NCBI RefSeq assembly: GCF_900103365.1
Contig: NZ_LT629703.1
Location: 6,248,501 to 6,312,500 of the forward strand
Direction: 5' to 3'
DNA length: 64,000 bases
Source of the DNA: Afipia sp. GAS231
GTDB taxonomy: Bacteria; Pseudomonadota; Alphaproteobacteria; Rhizobiales; Xanthobacteraceae
Positions 34,886 through 43,340 of this stretch are shown in pieces (position 1 is the first letter of the stretch; each line of letters starts with the position of its first letter). The notes below the pieces were generated by a model. The model saw only the letters and a list, made by a program, of their open reading frames with translations. It was not told where the DNA came from and made no database searches. A program made the position numbers and the translations under genes.

Positions 34886-36133
34886 TCAGGCTCCGCTCGG
34901 GCGCTTCATCTTGCAGGTATTGGGCTGGTCGATGTCCTTGGAGAGGATGGTCGCCGTGTTCTCCCAGCCGAGACCGGTGCCTTCGGCGTCGTATTTGACG
35001 CCCTTCTTGAAGGTGCCGACGAAGTACTCGCTGATGATCTGGTGATCATCCTTGCGCATCTTGGTGTCGAAGCCGAGGAAGTCCTTGAGCGAGAGGTCTT
35101 CCATTGCGGTTGCGATCTTGGTCGCATCGACCGAGCCCGCCTTGTTCACCGCCGCCTGCAGATATTCGAAGATGGTGCGGAAGCCGGCGGCCGAGAAGTC
35201 GAACTTGTGCTTTTCGCGGAAACCTTCGGCAAAGGCTTCGGCTTCCTTGTTGCCGATGGCGGGCGCGACGTTTTCGCCGAACGACATCACCGCCAGCACG
35301 CGGTTGTCGCCGCCGGCGCCGATCGCGGTCGGGCCGCCGGCGAGATGGGCATAGAAGGTGTAGTAGTGCAGGTCAGCGCCGGCATCGACGCCGGCCTTGA
35401 TCAAGAGGTTCATGTCCGGGCCCCAGTTGCCGGTCAGCAGCGCCTGGGCGCCCGAGGCCTTGATCTTGGTAATATAGGGCGAGAAGTCCTTGATCTTGCC
35501 GAGCGGGATCAGTTCGTCTCCGACCACCTGCACGTCGGGCCGAAGCTTGGTGAGATAGTTCTTCACCTCGCGCTGCACCGATTGTCCGAACAGGTAATCC
35601 TGGTTGATCAGGTAGACCTTGGTGGTGTCCTTGGGCAACGCTCGGACCATCACTTCGGCCTTCATGCCGGCGTGGAGGTCGAAGCGGAAATGCCAGAAGC
35701 TGCACTGCTCGTTGGTGAGCTCGGGGGCCACCGCGCCGCAGTTCAGGTAGATGATGCGGTTGTCGGGGTTGCGCTCGTTATGCTTGTTGGTGGCGTCGAT
35801 CAGGGCGGCAGCGATGTTGGAGCCGCTGCACTGCATGATGAAGGGCATGTTCTGGTCGGTGGCGCTCTTCAGCGCGATCAACGCGTCCGAAGGCTGCGAC
35901 TTGTTGTCGAACGGGACCAGCTCGAATTTCTTGCCGAGCGCGCCTCCCTTCGAATTGATGTAGTCGATGATGTATTGCATCTGCTTCAGGTTGGCGTCGC
36001 CGACTTGCGCGAACGGGCCTGAGAGCGGGTCGGTGTAGGCAACCTTGATGGTGGCCTGGGCGCTGGCATGGCCGCAGCCGGCGATCGCCATCACGATTCC
36101 AGAGAACACGGCTAACCACTTGCCTCGCAGCAT
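34886..36133 (-). CDS. ABC transporter substrate-binding protein, branched-chain amino acid type (second operon)
   Basis: A 415-residue periplasmic binding protein, first gene of the second liv-type operon. The signal peptide is MLRGKWLAVFSGIVMAIAGC with likely cleavage after GHASA. The Cys in AGCGH could be mistaken for a lipobox, but ASAQA suggests normal Sec cleavage. The mature start is IKVAYTDPLSGPFAQVG. The frame is open to 36277, but the ATG at 36133 has a strong GGGGAGG ribosome site and begins at the signal peptide. It has a different ligand pocket from the first operon's protein (little shared sequence). Ligand unknown; the flanking genes favour an organic acid or aromatic (inference). 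Confidence 0.9.
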   Translation of the reverse strand: MLRGKWLAVFSGIVMAIAGCGHASAQATIKVAYTDPLSGPFAQVGDANLKQMQYIIDYINSKGGALGKKFELVPFDNKSQPSDALIALKSATDQNMPFIMQCSGSNIAAALIDATNKHNERNPDNRIIYLNCGAVAPELTNEQCSFWHFRFDLHAGMKAEVMVRALPKDTTKVYLINQDYLFGQSVQREVKNYLTKLRPDVQVVGDELIPLGKIKDFSPYITKIKASGAQALLTGNWGPDMNLLIKAGVDAGADLHYYTFYAHLAGGPTAIGAGGDNRVLAVMSFGENVAPAIGNKEAEAFAEGFREKHKFDFSAAGFRTIFEYLQAAVNKAGSVDATKIATAMEDLSLKDFLGFDTKMRKDDHQIISEYFVGTFKKGVKYDAEGTGLGWENTATILSKDIDQPNTCKMKRPSGA

Positions 36134-36341
36134 GGTGCATTCCTCCCCTGATGTTGCCCGCATTATTGTTCTTGTTGCGGTGCTTGGACGAAACCGTAAC
36201 ATGGAGACTGCGCTGGCCGCCACAACGATTTGTCTGGCGCCGGTGACCCCCTCTTGTGCGCCCCGCACACGCAACATAATTCCGCCATGCGGCAGGATCG
36301 TCTAATACCAGACACGGCCGAAAGAGCCTGGAGCCAAAAAA

Positions 36342-37238
36342 ATGAGCGACGCCCCCGTTATCGACCCCACCGCCTATGTGCCGCCGAAAGTCTGGACCTG
36401 GAACAAGGGGAGCGGCGGCCGCTTCGCCAGCATCAACCGCCCGATCGCGGGGCCCACGCATGACAAGGAGCTGCCGGTCGGCAAGCATCCGTTCCAGCTT
36501 TATTCGCTGGCTACTCCCAACGGCGTCAAGGTCACCGTGATGTTCGAGGAGTTGCTGGCCGCGGGCTTCAGCGGCGCGGAATACGATGCCTGGCTGATCC
36601 GGATCGACGGCAACCAGTTCGGCAGCGGCTTTGTCTCGATCAATCCGAATTCAAAAATCCCGGCGCTGATGGACCGCAGCGGGCCTGTCCCGATCCGGTT
36701 GTTCGAGTCCGGCGCGATCCTGGTGCATCTCGCCGAAAAGTTTGGCGCGTTTATGCCGACCAGCGGCCAGGCCCGCGCCGAATGCCTGTCCTGGTTGTTC
36801 TGGCAAATGGGCAGCGCGCCATTTCTCGGCGGCGGCTTCGGTCATTTCTACGCCTACGCGCCGACCAAGATCGAATACGCCATCGACCGCTACGCCATGG
36901 AGGTGAAGCGCCAGCTCGACGTGCTCGACCGTCATCTCGCCGACCACGAATATCTCGCAGGCAAGGACTACACCATCGCCGACATGGCGACCTGGCCGTG
37001 GTACGGCAGCCTTGCCAAGGGTCTGCTGTACGGCGCCGGCGAATTTCTTTCCGTCGATGACTACAAGAACGTGCAGCGCTGGACCGACACGATTGCCAAG
37101 CGCCCGGCGGTGCAGCGCGGCCGCATGGTCAACCGCCCGTTCGGTGATCCCGCCAGCCAGTTGCACGAACGCCATGATGCGTCCGATTTCGATACTAACA
37201 CGCAGGACAAATTAGACGCCGCCGCTGCTAAAGCGTGA
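36342..37238 (+). CDS. yghU: Glutathione S-transferase family protein, YghU type
   Basis: A 298-residue GST of the Nu class (YghU), which acts as a disulfide-bond oxidoreductase on glutathione-linked substrates rather than as a classical transferase. Seen are the long N-terminal tail with WTWNKGSGGRFASINRPIAG, the thioredoxin-like domain with SINPNSKIPALMD and LFESGAILVHLAEK, and the helical domain with YTIADMATWPWYG and the C-terminal tail RMVNRPFG. Length matches E. coli YghU closely. It is divergent from the binding-protein gene of the second liv operon. Confidence 0.9.
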   Translation: MSDAPVIDPTAYVPPKVWTWNKGSGGRFASINRPIAGPTHDKELPVGKHPFQLYSLATPNGVKVTVMFEELLAAGFSGAEYDAWLIRIDGNQFGSGFVSINPNSKIPALMDRSGPVPIRLFESGAILVHLAEKFGAFMPTSGQARAECLSWLFWQMGSAPFLGGGFGHFYAYAPTKIEYAIDRYAMEVKRQLDVLDRHLADHEYLAGKDYTIADMATWPWYGSLAKGLLYGAGEFLSVDDYKNVQRWTDTIAKRPAVQRGRMVNRPFGDPASQLHERHDASDFDTNTQDKLDAAAAKA

Positions 37239-37248
37239 TGCTTCCGTA

Positions 37249-37540
37249 CCTCGCCCCGCTTGCGGGGAGAGCGCAGGCCGCCTTTGGCGGCCGTTCTTAT
37301 CGAACGCCGAGGGCGAAGCCTCGGCTACGGCCGAAGGCTTCGGGTGAGGGGGCTCTCCGCGAGTCCGAATGCGCTGAGGCACCCCCACCCCAACCCTCCC
37401 CCGCAAGCGGGAGAGGGAGCGCAGCAGCGTTTGCTGATGCACTCGGATTCATTGCTGCAATTTGTAGAACTCGCTGCGCAATACGGGACGCGCTCTTCTC
37501 CCTCTCCCGCTTGCGGGGGAGGGCCGGGGTGGGGGCGCCG
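37249..37540. repeat. Complex palindromic repeat, family F, filling a 394-bp gene-free stretch
   Basis: The gap between the GST and the next hydrolase (37239-37632) holds no gene. It contains a half element (CCCCGCTTGCGGGGAGAG near 37254, with GGCCGCCTTTGGCGGCC) followed by an inverted pair: CACCCCAACCCTCCCCCGC and GCAAGCGGGAGAGGGA at 37386-37420, and their reverse complement at about 37497-37533. Such units are frequent between genes in bradyrhizobia (general knowledge). Confidence 0.8.
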
Positions 37541-37632
37541 CACGGGGACTCTATCGAATAGCCGCCGTCTTCTGTGTCCACTGCGACCGTGTTACAGAGA
37601 TTGCAACGAAAACAAAAACGAGGAAATCCGCC

Positions 37633-38391
37633 ATGGGCTTTTTCGAAAACGGCGCCGTTCGCATTCATTATCTGGAAGCCGGCTCCGGTTTCCCGCTGCT
37701 CTTGATCGCGGGCGGCGGATTGAACTCGACCATTGAAGGCATCATCGGCGCCTATCCGCCGTTCAACGCCATGGCAGAGTTCAAGGCCGAGCACCGCTGC
37801 GTCGCCTTCGACCTGCGCAACGCGCCTCCCGGAAAATCGACCGGGCCTCTTGAGGTGGATCGTCCCTGGGATGCCCACACCGACGACCAGCTTGCGCTGA
37901 TGGATCATCTCGGCATCGACAAGTTCATGGTGCTGGGTTTTTGCATCGGCGGCCCGCTGATCTGGAATCTCTTGAAGCGCGCGCCGGACCGGATCGTGGC
38001 CGGCGTGTTGGTGCAGCCGTCAGGATCGCGTCCCGAAATGCGCGACCTGTTCTACCAGAACAACATCAAGGGCTGGGCGCCGCAGTTGATTGCGCAACGG
38101 CCTGATCTGACGATGGAGCAGGCCGAGAAATTCCTGACCAAAATGTACCGCAACGATCCCGACTTCGTGTTCACCGTGACGCGGGATTTCGTCCGCCAGT
38201 GCCAAACGCCGGTGCTGGTGCTGCCCGACGACGTCCCGGCGCATCCCTATGACGTTGCGATGGGGACCGCGATGCTGGCGCCGAACGCCGAAGTCAGTAT
38301 GTTCCCGTGGAAAGAACCGAAGGAGCGGATCCCGCTGGCAGTACGCCAGATCCGCTCGTTCCTGCGCGCACACCGGCCGGAGACCGTCTGA
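37633..38391 (+). CDS. Alpha/beta-fold hydrolase with a cysteine at the nucleophile position
   Basis: A 252-residue alpha/beta-hydrolase fold protein. The oxyanion region is LLLIAGGGLNST and the nucleophile elbow is GFCIGG (Cys104), where most members have Ser. The expected acid lies in VLVLPDDVPAHP (Asp199 or 200). No His is found at the usual place after the last strand (MFPWKEPKERIPL); the only nearby ones are His204 and His247. A Cys nucleophile is known in dienelactone hydrolases. It may be such a variant or a non-catalytic fold member. The ATG has AGGAAA upstream. It is alone between two palindromic repeats. Confidence 0.83.
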   Translation: MGFFENGAVRIHYLEAGSGFPLLLIAGGGLNSTIEGIIGAYPPFNAMAEFKAEHRCVAFDLRNAPPGKSTGPLEVDRPWDAHTDDQLALMDHLGIDKFMVLGFCIGGPLIWNLLKRAPDRIVAGVLVQPSGSRPEMRDLFYQNNIKGWAPQLIAQRPDLTMEQAEKFLTKMYRNDPDFVFTVTRDFVRQCQTPVLVLPDDVPAHPYDVAMGTAMLAPNAEVSMFPWKEPKERIPLAVRQIRSFLRAHRPETV

Positions 38392-38394
38392 CTT

Positions 38395-38471
38395 CGTAGG
38401 GCGGATTAGCGCAGCGTAATCCGCCCTTCCGAACATAAGGTGGCGGGTTACGCTTCGCTAACCCGCCCTAC
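38395..38471. repeat. Palindromic intergenic repeat, family D copy 2
   Basis: A 77-bp element with CGTAGGGCGGATTA at one end and TAACCCGCCCTAC at the other. It begins three bases after the stop codon of the hydrolase gene and ends just before the convergent flavin-reductase stop. Confidence 0.86.
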
Positions 38472-38476
38472 ATTCT

Positions 38477-39091
38477 CTACTTCGTCGCCCCCTCGGCCGG
38501 CGGAAACACCACGCGGTCGTCGGTGCGGCAATAGCGGTCGGCGAACATGCGGCCGATCGGGTGATAGCGCTCCATGTGCACGCGCATCGCGTCGTGGTCC
38601 CACAGGTCGTCGCGGATGTGGAACTGGATGCCTTCGCCCATGATCAGCATGCGGTCGCCATTGACGTCGATGGTCTTCCAGGTCTTGCACTCCATCGCAA
38701 ACGGCGCGTCGGTGAGGCGCGGCACCGCGATCCTGGTCGAGGGCGCGAGTTTCAGATTGAGGTAATCCGGCTCGCCGATGTCAGGCGGAAAGTCGCCGCT
38801 TGATTCATGCATCGCTTCCGCCAGCGGCTCGTCGGTCAGGTTGACCACGAATTCGCCTGTGCGTTCGATATTGAGCTGCGTGTCCTTGATGCGGCCGTCG
38901 GGGCGGCGGTTTGAGGCGAACATGCAGAGCGGCGGATCCTCGCAGAACACGTTGAAGAAACTGAACGGTGCGGCATTGACCACGCCTGATGGACCCACCG
39001 TCGTCACCCATGCGATCGGCCGCGGCAGCACGAACGACGCCAGCACCTTGTAGCGCTCGCGCGGTTTTAGGTCGGACGGGGCGTATTGCAT
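38477..39091 (-). CDS. Flavin reductase family protein (FMN-binding split barrel)
   Basis: A 204-residue protein of the flavin reductase-like split-barrel family. The N-terminal half shows SFVLPRPIAWVTTVGPSGVVNAAPFSFFN, the typical FMN-binding segment, and later GEFVVNLTDEPLAEAM. Such proteins supply reduced FMN to two-component monooxygenases or bind flavin for other redox steps. It is preceded by a palindromic repeat and lies downstream of an acyl-CoA dehydrogenase gene on the same strand. No two-component monooxygenase large subunit is visible in the window, so its partner is unknown. Confidence 0.87.
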   Translation of the reverse strand: MQYAPSDLKPRERYKVLASFVLPRPIAWVTTVGPSGVVNAAPFSFFNVFCEDPPLCMFASNRRPDGRIKDTQLNIERTGEFVVNLTDEPLAEAMHESSGDFPPDIGEPDYLNLKLAPSTRIAVPRLTDAPFAMECKTWKTIDVNGDRMLIMGEGIQFHIRDDLWDHDAMRVHMERYHPIGRMFADRYCRTDDRVVFPPAEGATK

Positions 39092-39138
39092 GGGATTCCC
39101 TGTTGGCCGGGATTTTCATCTCGCCACTGACGGCAGCG

Positions 39139-39218
39139 CGTAGGGCGGATTAGCGAAGCGTAATCCGCCGATCGCGAGGCAGAGCGGCGGGTTACGCCTT
39201 CGGCTAACCCGCCCTACG
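39139..39218. repeat. Palindromic intergenic repeat, family D copy 3
   Basis: An 80-bp element (CGTAGGGCGGATTAGCGAAG ... GGCTAACCCGCCCTACG) between the acyl-CoA dehydrogenase and flavin-reductase genes, both on the minus strand. It is closely related to copy 2, which lies some 740 bases to the left, so the flavin-reductase gene is flanked by two members. Confidence 0.86.
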
Positions 39219-39227
39219 ACCTTACCC

Positions 39228-40502
39228 CTACGGCATGCTCAGTTCATGGCGGCCGACCACCATCCAGTGCACTTCATCCGGACCGTCGGCGAAGCGCAGG
39301 TGGCGGACGTCCTGGTACATCTCGCCGAGCGGGCTCCAATGCGAAATGCCGGTGGCACCGTGCATCTGGATCGCCTGGTCGATGATCTTGCAGGTGCGCT
39401 CCGGCACCATGGCTTTCACCATGCTGACCCAGATCCGCGCTTCCTTGTTGCCGAGCACGTCCATCGCCTTGGCCGCTTTCAGCACCATCAATCGCATCGC
39501 CTCGATTTCGCAGCGCGCCTGCGCGATGATCTGCATGTTACCGCCGAGATGGGCGATCTTCTTGCCGAAGGCTTCACGGGTGAGGCCGCGCGACACCATC
39601 AGGTCGAGCGCCTTCTCTGCCTTGCCGATCGTGCGCATGCAGTGATGGATGCGGCCCGGTCCGAGCCGCACCTGCGAGATTTCAAAGCCGCGGCCTTCGC
39701 CGAGCAGGATGTTTTCCTTCGGCACCCGGCAATTGTTGAAGCGCAGGTGCATGTGGCCGCGCGGCGCGTGGTCGTGGCCGAACACGTGCATCGGGCCCAA
39801 AATCTCGACGCCGGGGGTGTCGATCGGCACCAGGATCTGCGACTGCTGCTTGCTCGGCGCAGCGTCCGGATTGGTCTTCACCATCACGATCATAATCTTG
39901 CAGCGCGGATCGCCGGCGCCGGAGATGTAATACTTCTCGCCGTTGATCACCCACTCGTCGCCGACCAGTTTCGCGGTGGTCGAGATGTTCTTGGCGTCCG
40001 ACGAGGCCACGTTCGGCTCGGTCATCGCGTAGGCGGAGCGGATTTCGCCGGCCAGCAGCGGCTTCAGCCACTTGTCCTTCTGCGCTTTCGTTCCGACGCG
40101 CTCCAGCACTTCCATGTTGCCGGTATCGGGCGCCGAGCAATTCATGGTCTCGGAGGCCATCGGATTCTTCGCAAGCTCGACCGCGATATAGGCGTAGTCG
40201 AGGTTTTTCAGGCCCTGGCCGGTCTCATCGTCGGGCAGGAAGAAGTTCCAGAGGCCGACTTCCTTGGCCTTGTCCTTGGCCTTCTGCAGACACGCAAGCT
40301 GCTCCGGCGTAAAGCTCCAGCGGTCCTTCTTGTTTTCGCCGAGCTTTGCGAACTCGACCGACATCGGGTCGACGGTTTCGCGGATGAACTTCTTGACGTG
40401 CTCGTACAGCGGACGAACCTGCTCCGACATCCGCAGGTCGTTCAGTTCCTCTTCCGGATTGAGGTTGTAGGTCGTGGTACGCGGGATGTAGGCGTGTTTC
40501 AT
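39228..40502 (-). CDS. Acyl-CoA dehydrogenase, ACAD10/11-like
   Basis: A 424-residue FAD-dependent acyl-CoA dehydrogenase. Domains follow the family order: N-terminal helices, the middle barrel with YAMTEPNVASSDAKNI and WVINGEKYYISGAGDPRC, and the C-terminal helices ending FADGPDEVHWMVVGRHEL. The C-terminal pattern (DGPDEVH) is typical of the ACAD10/11 type. It should introduce a double bond next to the CoA thioester of an unknown acyl group. It is divergent from a nitronate monooxygenase gene, with a short palindrome in the gap. The phosphotransferase partner often paired with this type lies separately at 47259. Confidence 0.9.
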   Translation of the reverse strand: MKHAYIPRTTTYNLNPEEELNDLRMSEQVRPLYEHVKKFIRETVDPMSVEFAKLGENKKDRWSFTPEQLACLQKAKDKAKEVGLWNFFLPDDETGQGLKNLDYAYIAVELAKNPMASETMNCSAPDTGNMEVLERVGTKAQKDKWLKPLLAGEIRSAYAMTEPNVASSDAKNISTTAKLVGDEWVINGEKYYISGAGDPRCKIMIVMVKTNPDAAPSKQQSQILVPIDTPGVEILGPMHVFGHDHAPRGHMHLRFNNCRVPKENILLGEGRGFEISQVRLGPGRIHHCMRTIGKAEKALDLMVSRGLTREAFGKKIAHLGGNMQIIAQARCEIEAMRLMVLKAAKAMDVLGNKEARIWVSMVKAMVPERTCKIIDQAIQMHGATGISHWSPLGEMYQDVRHLRFADGPDEVHWMVVGRHELSMP

Positions 40503-40803
40503 GGATTATTCCTCCCATTTGCGCAGATCGTTTGTCTGCGGGCGCGCGCTTGGCTCGTTGGCCGGCAATGTAGACGCCGGGGAGGGGCTTGTACAAGCGC
40601 GCGGCGCGGCGCATTTTTCTCCTGGGGGAATATGACCGTCGGTCCCGACAGGCGTGGAATACCACCCGCCGAACGCATCGGGAACGATCCAAAAAAGATC
40701 GCCCGCGCCGCGCGCGGACCTAGCCCAAGGCGACCTGCTGGCGCATGAATGGTCAGCTGTGAGCCGATGCTGAAGGCATAAACTGCAACGGGAGAGATTT
40801 CTG
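40503..40803. other. 301-bp divergent intergenic region with a small palindrome
   Basis: This gap separates the divergent acyl-CoA dehydrogenase and nitronate monooxygenase genes, so it must hold both promoters. The clearest feature is GACCGTCGGTC at 40634-40644, a perfect 5-bp-arm palindrome around one base, resembling TetR-type operators in form. No coding signal or convincing -10/-35 pair is seen. Confidence 0.4.
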
Positions 40804-41802
40804 ATGAAGACCGCCATCACTGAATTGTTCAACATCAAGCATCCGATCATTCAGGGCGGTATGCATTATGTCGGTTTCGCCGAGCTCGCCGCCGCGGTCG
40901 CCAATGCCGGCGGCCTCGGCATCATCACCGGCCTGACGCAGCGCACGCCCGAATTGCTGGCGAAGGAAATCGCCAAATGCCGCGACATGACCGACAAGCC
41001 GTTCGGCGTGAACCTGACCTTTCTCCCGGCGTTTACCGCGCCGCCCTATCCGGAATATATCGCGGCGATCAAGGAGGGCGGCGTCAAGGCGGTCGAAACC
41101 GCCGGCCGCAGCCCCGAGCAATACATGCCGTCGCTGAAGGCTGCCGGCATCAAGGTGATTCACAAATGCACTTCGGTTCGTCACTCGCTCAAGGCCGAAC
41201 AGATCGGCTGCGACGCCGTCAGCGTCGACGGTTTCGAATGCGGCGGCCACCCCGGCGAAGACGACATCCCGAACATGATCCTGCTGCCCCGCGCCGCCGA
41301 TGAGTTGAAGATTCCGTTCGTGGCCTCGGGCGGCATGGCCGATGCGCGCAGCCTGGTCGCAGTGCTGGCGATGGGCGCGCAGGGCATGAACATGGGCACG
41401 CGTTTCATGGCGACCAAGGAGGCGCCGATCCACGACAACGTCAAGAAGGCGCTGGTCGCGGCCTCCGAACTCGATACGCGGCTGATCATGCGCGCGATCC
41501 GCAACACCGAACGGGTGTTGAAGAATCCCGCCGTCGACCATTTGCTCGAGATCGAGCGCGAGAAGGGCGCCAAGCTCAAGATCGACGATATCCACGACCA
41601 GGTCGCGGGCGTCTATCCGAAGGTCATGATCGACGGCCAGATGGATGCCGGCGCCTGGAGCTGCGGCATGGTCGCCGGCTTGATCAACGACATTCCGACC
41701 GTCAAGGAATTGATCGATCGCATCATGACCGAAGCCGAGTTGTTGATCCGCAGCCGGCTGACCGGTTTCCTCGACGGCGACGCAGCGTCGAAAGCTGCGT
41801 AG
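40804..41802 (+). CDS. Nitronate monooxygenase family flavoprotein (second paralogue)
   Basis: A 332-residue FMN TIM-barrel protein. It starts with the region ELFNIKHPIIQGGMHYVGFA and ANAGGLGIITGLTQRTPE, then VDGFECGGHPGEDD and PFVASGGMADARSLVAVLAMGAQGMNMGTRF for flavin phosphate binding. Length is standard. GAGAGATTTCTG ATG gives a ribosome site. The TAG stop codon at 41800-41802 lies inside a palindromic repeat (41798-41891). The reaction is uncertain: nitronate oxidation, or an enoyl-reductase or dehydrogenase-like role in the catabolic region. Confidence 0.88.
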   Translation: MKTAITELFNIKHPIIQGGMHYVGFAELAAAVANAGGLGIITGLTQRTPELLAKEIAKCRDMTDKPFGVNLTFLPAFTAPPYPEYIAAIKEGGVKAVETAGRSPEQYMPSLKAAGIKVIHKCTSVRHSLKAEQIGCDAVSVDGFECGGHPGEDDIPNMILLPRAADELKIPFVASGGMADARSLVAVLAMGAQGMNMGTRFMATKEAPIHDNVKKALVAASELDTRLIMRAIRNTERVLKNPAVDHLLEIEREKGAKLKIDDIHDQVAGVYPKVMIDGQMDAGAWSCGMVAGLINDIPTVKELIDRIMTEAELLIRSRLTGFLDGDAASKAA

Positions 41803-41891
41803 GGTGGGTTAGGCGAAGCCGTAACCCACCATCCTGATTTGAGCCGTCGGAAAAAGAAGCGGTGGGTTACGCTACGCTAACCCACCCTACG
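41798..41891. repeat. Palindromic intergenic repeat, family D copy 4, supplying a stop codon
   Basis: A 94-bp element (CGTAGGGTGGGTTAGGCGAA ... CTAACCCACCCTACG). Its first bases include the TAG stop of the nitronate monooxygenase gene, so the element has become part of the coding sequence end. The gene on the other side is convergent. Confidence 0.87.
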
Positions 41892-41900
41892 ATTTTGCCG

Positions 41901-42737
41901 CTACGGCAGCGGCATTCCCTTGTTGAAACCAACGAGGTTGCTGGTATCGACCGGCTGCAGATCGCTGACCGTGCTGTCGCCCAGGAACGCGTCGAGCGCG
42001 GCCTGGATCGCTTCCTTGGCCTTTTCCGGGCCGCGGTCGCTCATCCAGGTGTGCTGATATTTGGTGTGTACGATGTCGATATTGTCGGCCTTGGCCTGCG
42101 CGGGCGTCGGCAGCACGCCGGGGTCGGTCTGGAAGTGTGGATCCTCCGAACGGAACGACAGGATTTTCATCTTGTCGCTGAGCACGAAGGGGACGCGCAG
42201 ATTGTCCAGCGTGACGACTTTTTTCGTCAGGTCCGGATGCTGCCTGGCGAAATACATTGCGGTGTCGCCGCCATTGGAATGGCCGACCAGCGTCAGGTGA
42301 TCGAAATCCGCGTTGGGATCGCGCTTCTTCAACTGGTCGACGGCAAACAGGATATTGGCTTCGCCCTTCTTGTAGACGTTGAGCCGGCCGACATAGGGCA
42401 TCCCCGGCTTGGTCACGAGCGGCGGATCGCCCGGGTTATCCTGTTGGATGCTGACGACCATGTAGCCACGCGCCGCGAACACGTTGGCCAGGAACGAGTA
42501 CTCCGTGTTCTTGACGGTGTTGCCGTTCGAGATGATGGCGACCGGCAGCTTCCAGTAGCCGGCATCGGCCTTCCACTCGTAATCCCTGCGCACGGCAACG
42601 TCGACCGAGACCGGTCGCTTTCGGGCAGCGTCGAACAGATCGAGCGACTCGTGCCGAATGCCCCATTTGCTGATGGCAAAGTATTGCGCGCCGACAACGG
42701 CGCACAGGCACGCCAGAACTGTCAAACCGCGCTTCAT
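41901..42737 (-). CDS. Alpha/beta-hydrolase fold protein, exported or membrane-anchored
   Basis: A 278-residue hydrolase. The N-terminus MKRGLTVLACLCAVVGAQYF is a signal peptide or anchor. The nucleophile elbow is VGHSNGGD (Ser), near residue 155. Before it, YSFLANVFAARGYMVVSIQQ is the usual strand-helix pattern of dienelactone-type hydrolases. A late His is present in KYQHTWMSDRG, which could complete the triad. It may cleave an ester or act as a lipase-like enzyme in the periplasm. It is flanked by two family D repeats. Substrate unknown. Confidence 0.78.
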   Translation of the reverse strand: MKRGLTVLACLCAVVGAQYFAISKWGIRHESLDLFDAARKRPVSVDVAVRRDYEWKADAGYWKLPVAIISNGNTVKNTEYSFLANVFAARGYMVVSIQQDNPGDPPLVTKPGMPYVGRLNVYKKGEANILFAVDQLKKRDPNADFDHLTLVGHSNGGDTAMYFARQHPDLTKKVVTLDNLRVPFVLSDKMKILSFRSEDPHFQTDPGVLPTPAQAKADNIDIVHTKYQHTWMSDRGPEKAKEAIQAALDAFLGDSTVSDLQPVDTSNLVGFNKGMPLP

Positions 42738-42861
42738 CGTTTCCGTCCCAAATCACTTCTTTGCAAGATGTAGTGTTGAACACTGCGGGCGGCAGTTCCG
42801 GATGCGCTTCGCCGGGCATTAAATTTGCGAAAGCTTGCGGGAGTGGGGGAACCGTTGGCTT

Positions 42862-42949
42862 CGTAGGGTGGGTTAGCGGCGCGTAACCCACCAACATTTT
42901 GCACGGGCGGGAAAGAGGTGGGTTACGGCTTCGCCTAACCCACCCTACG
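42862..42949. repeat. Palindromic intergenic repeat, family D copy 5
   Basis: An 88-bp element (CGTAGGGTGGGTTAGC ... CCTAACCCACCCTACG) between the exported hydrolase and the glyoxalase-fold gene. The terminal 15 or so bases match copy 4 almost exactly, while the centre differs. Confidence 0.86.
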
Positions 42950-42959
42950 ATTCCGAGAT

Positions 42960-43340
42960 TCAACTCGTCATCCGATGAACGGCACAAATCTTGTTGCCAT
43001 CGGGATCGCGCAAATAGGCGATATAGAGTTTGTTGCCGGCGCCTTCGCGAATGCCCGGCGGATCTTCGCAAGGCGTTGCGCCATGGGCGACGCCGGCCGC
43101 GTGCCAGGCGTCGGCCTGCTCGGGCGAGTTGGCGGTGAAGCCGATGGTGCCGCCATTGGCAAAGGTCGCCGGCGCGCCGTTGATCGGCTTCGACACCGAG
43201 AACGTGCCTGTTTTGGTGAAGTAGAAAATACGGTGGCGGTCGACCTTGGCCGGCCGGACATCGAGCGTGCCGAGCAGCGCGTCATAAAACGTCTTGGCCC
43301 GGTCCAGGTCGTTGGTGCCAATCATGATGTGCGAGAACAT
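42960..43340 (-). CDS. Glyoxalase/bleomycin-resistance (VOC) superfamily protein
   Basis: A 126-residue single-module-pair VOC protein. It starts MFSHIMIGTNDLDRAKTFYD (first beta-alpha unit with His4 as a likely metal ligand) and ends with AYLRDPDGNKICAVHRM. Members include lyases, dioxygenases and resistance proteins. Key metal residues beyond His4 are not obvious, so it could be a binding protein. It is transcribed toward the exported hydrolase gene, separated by a repeat. Confidence 0.85.
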   Translation of the reverse strand: MFSHIMIGTNDLDRAKTFYDALLGTLDVRPAKVDRHRIFYFTKTGTFSVSKPINGAPATFANGGTIGFTANSPEQADAWHAAGVAHGATPCEDPPGIREGAGNKLYIAYLRDPDGNKICAVHRMTS

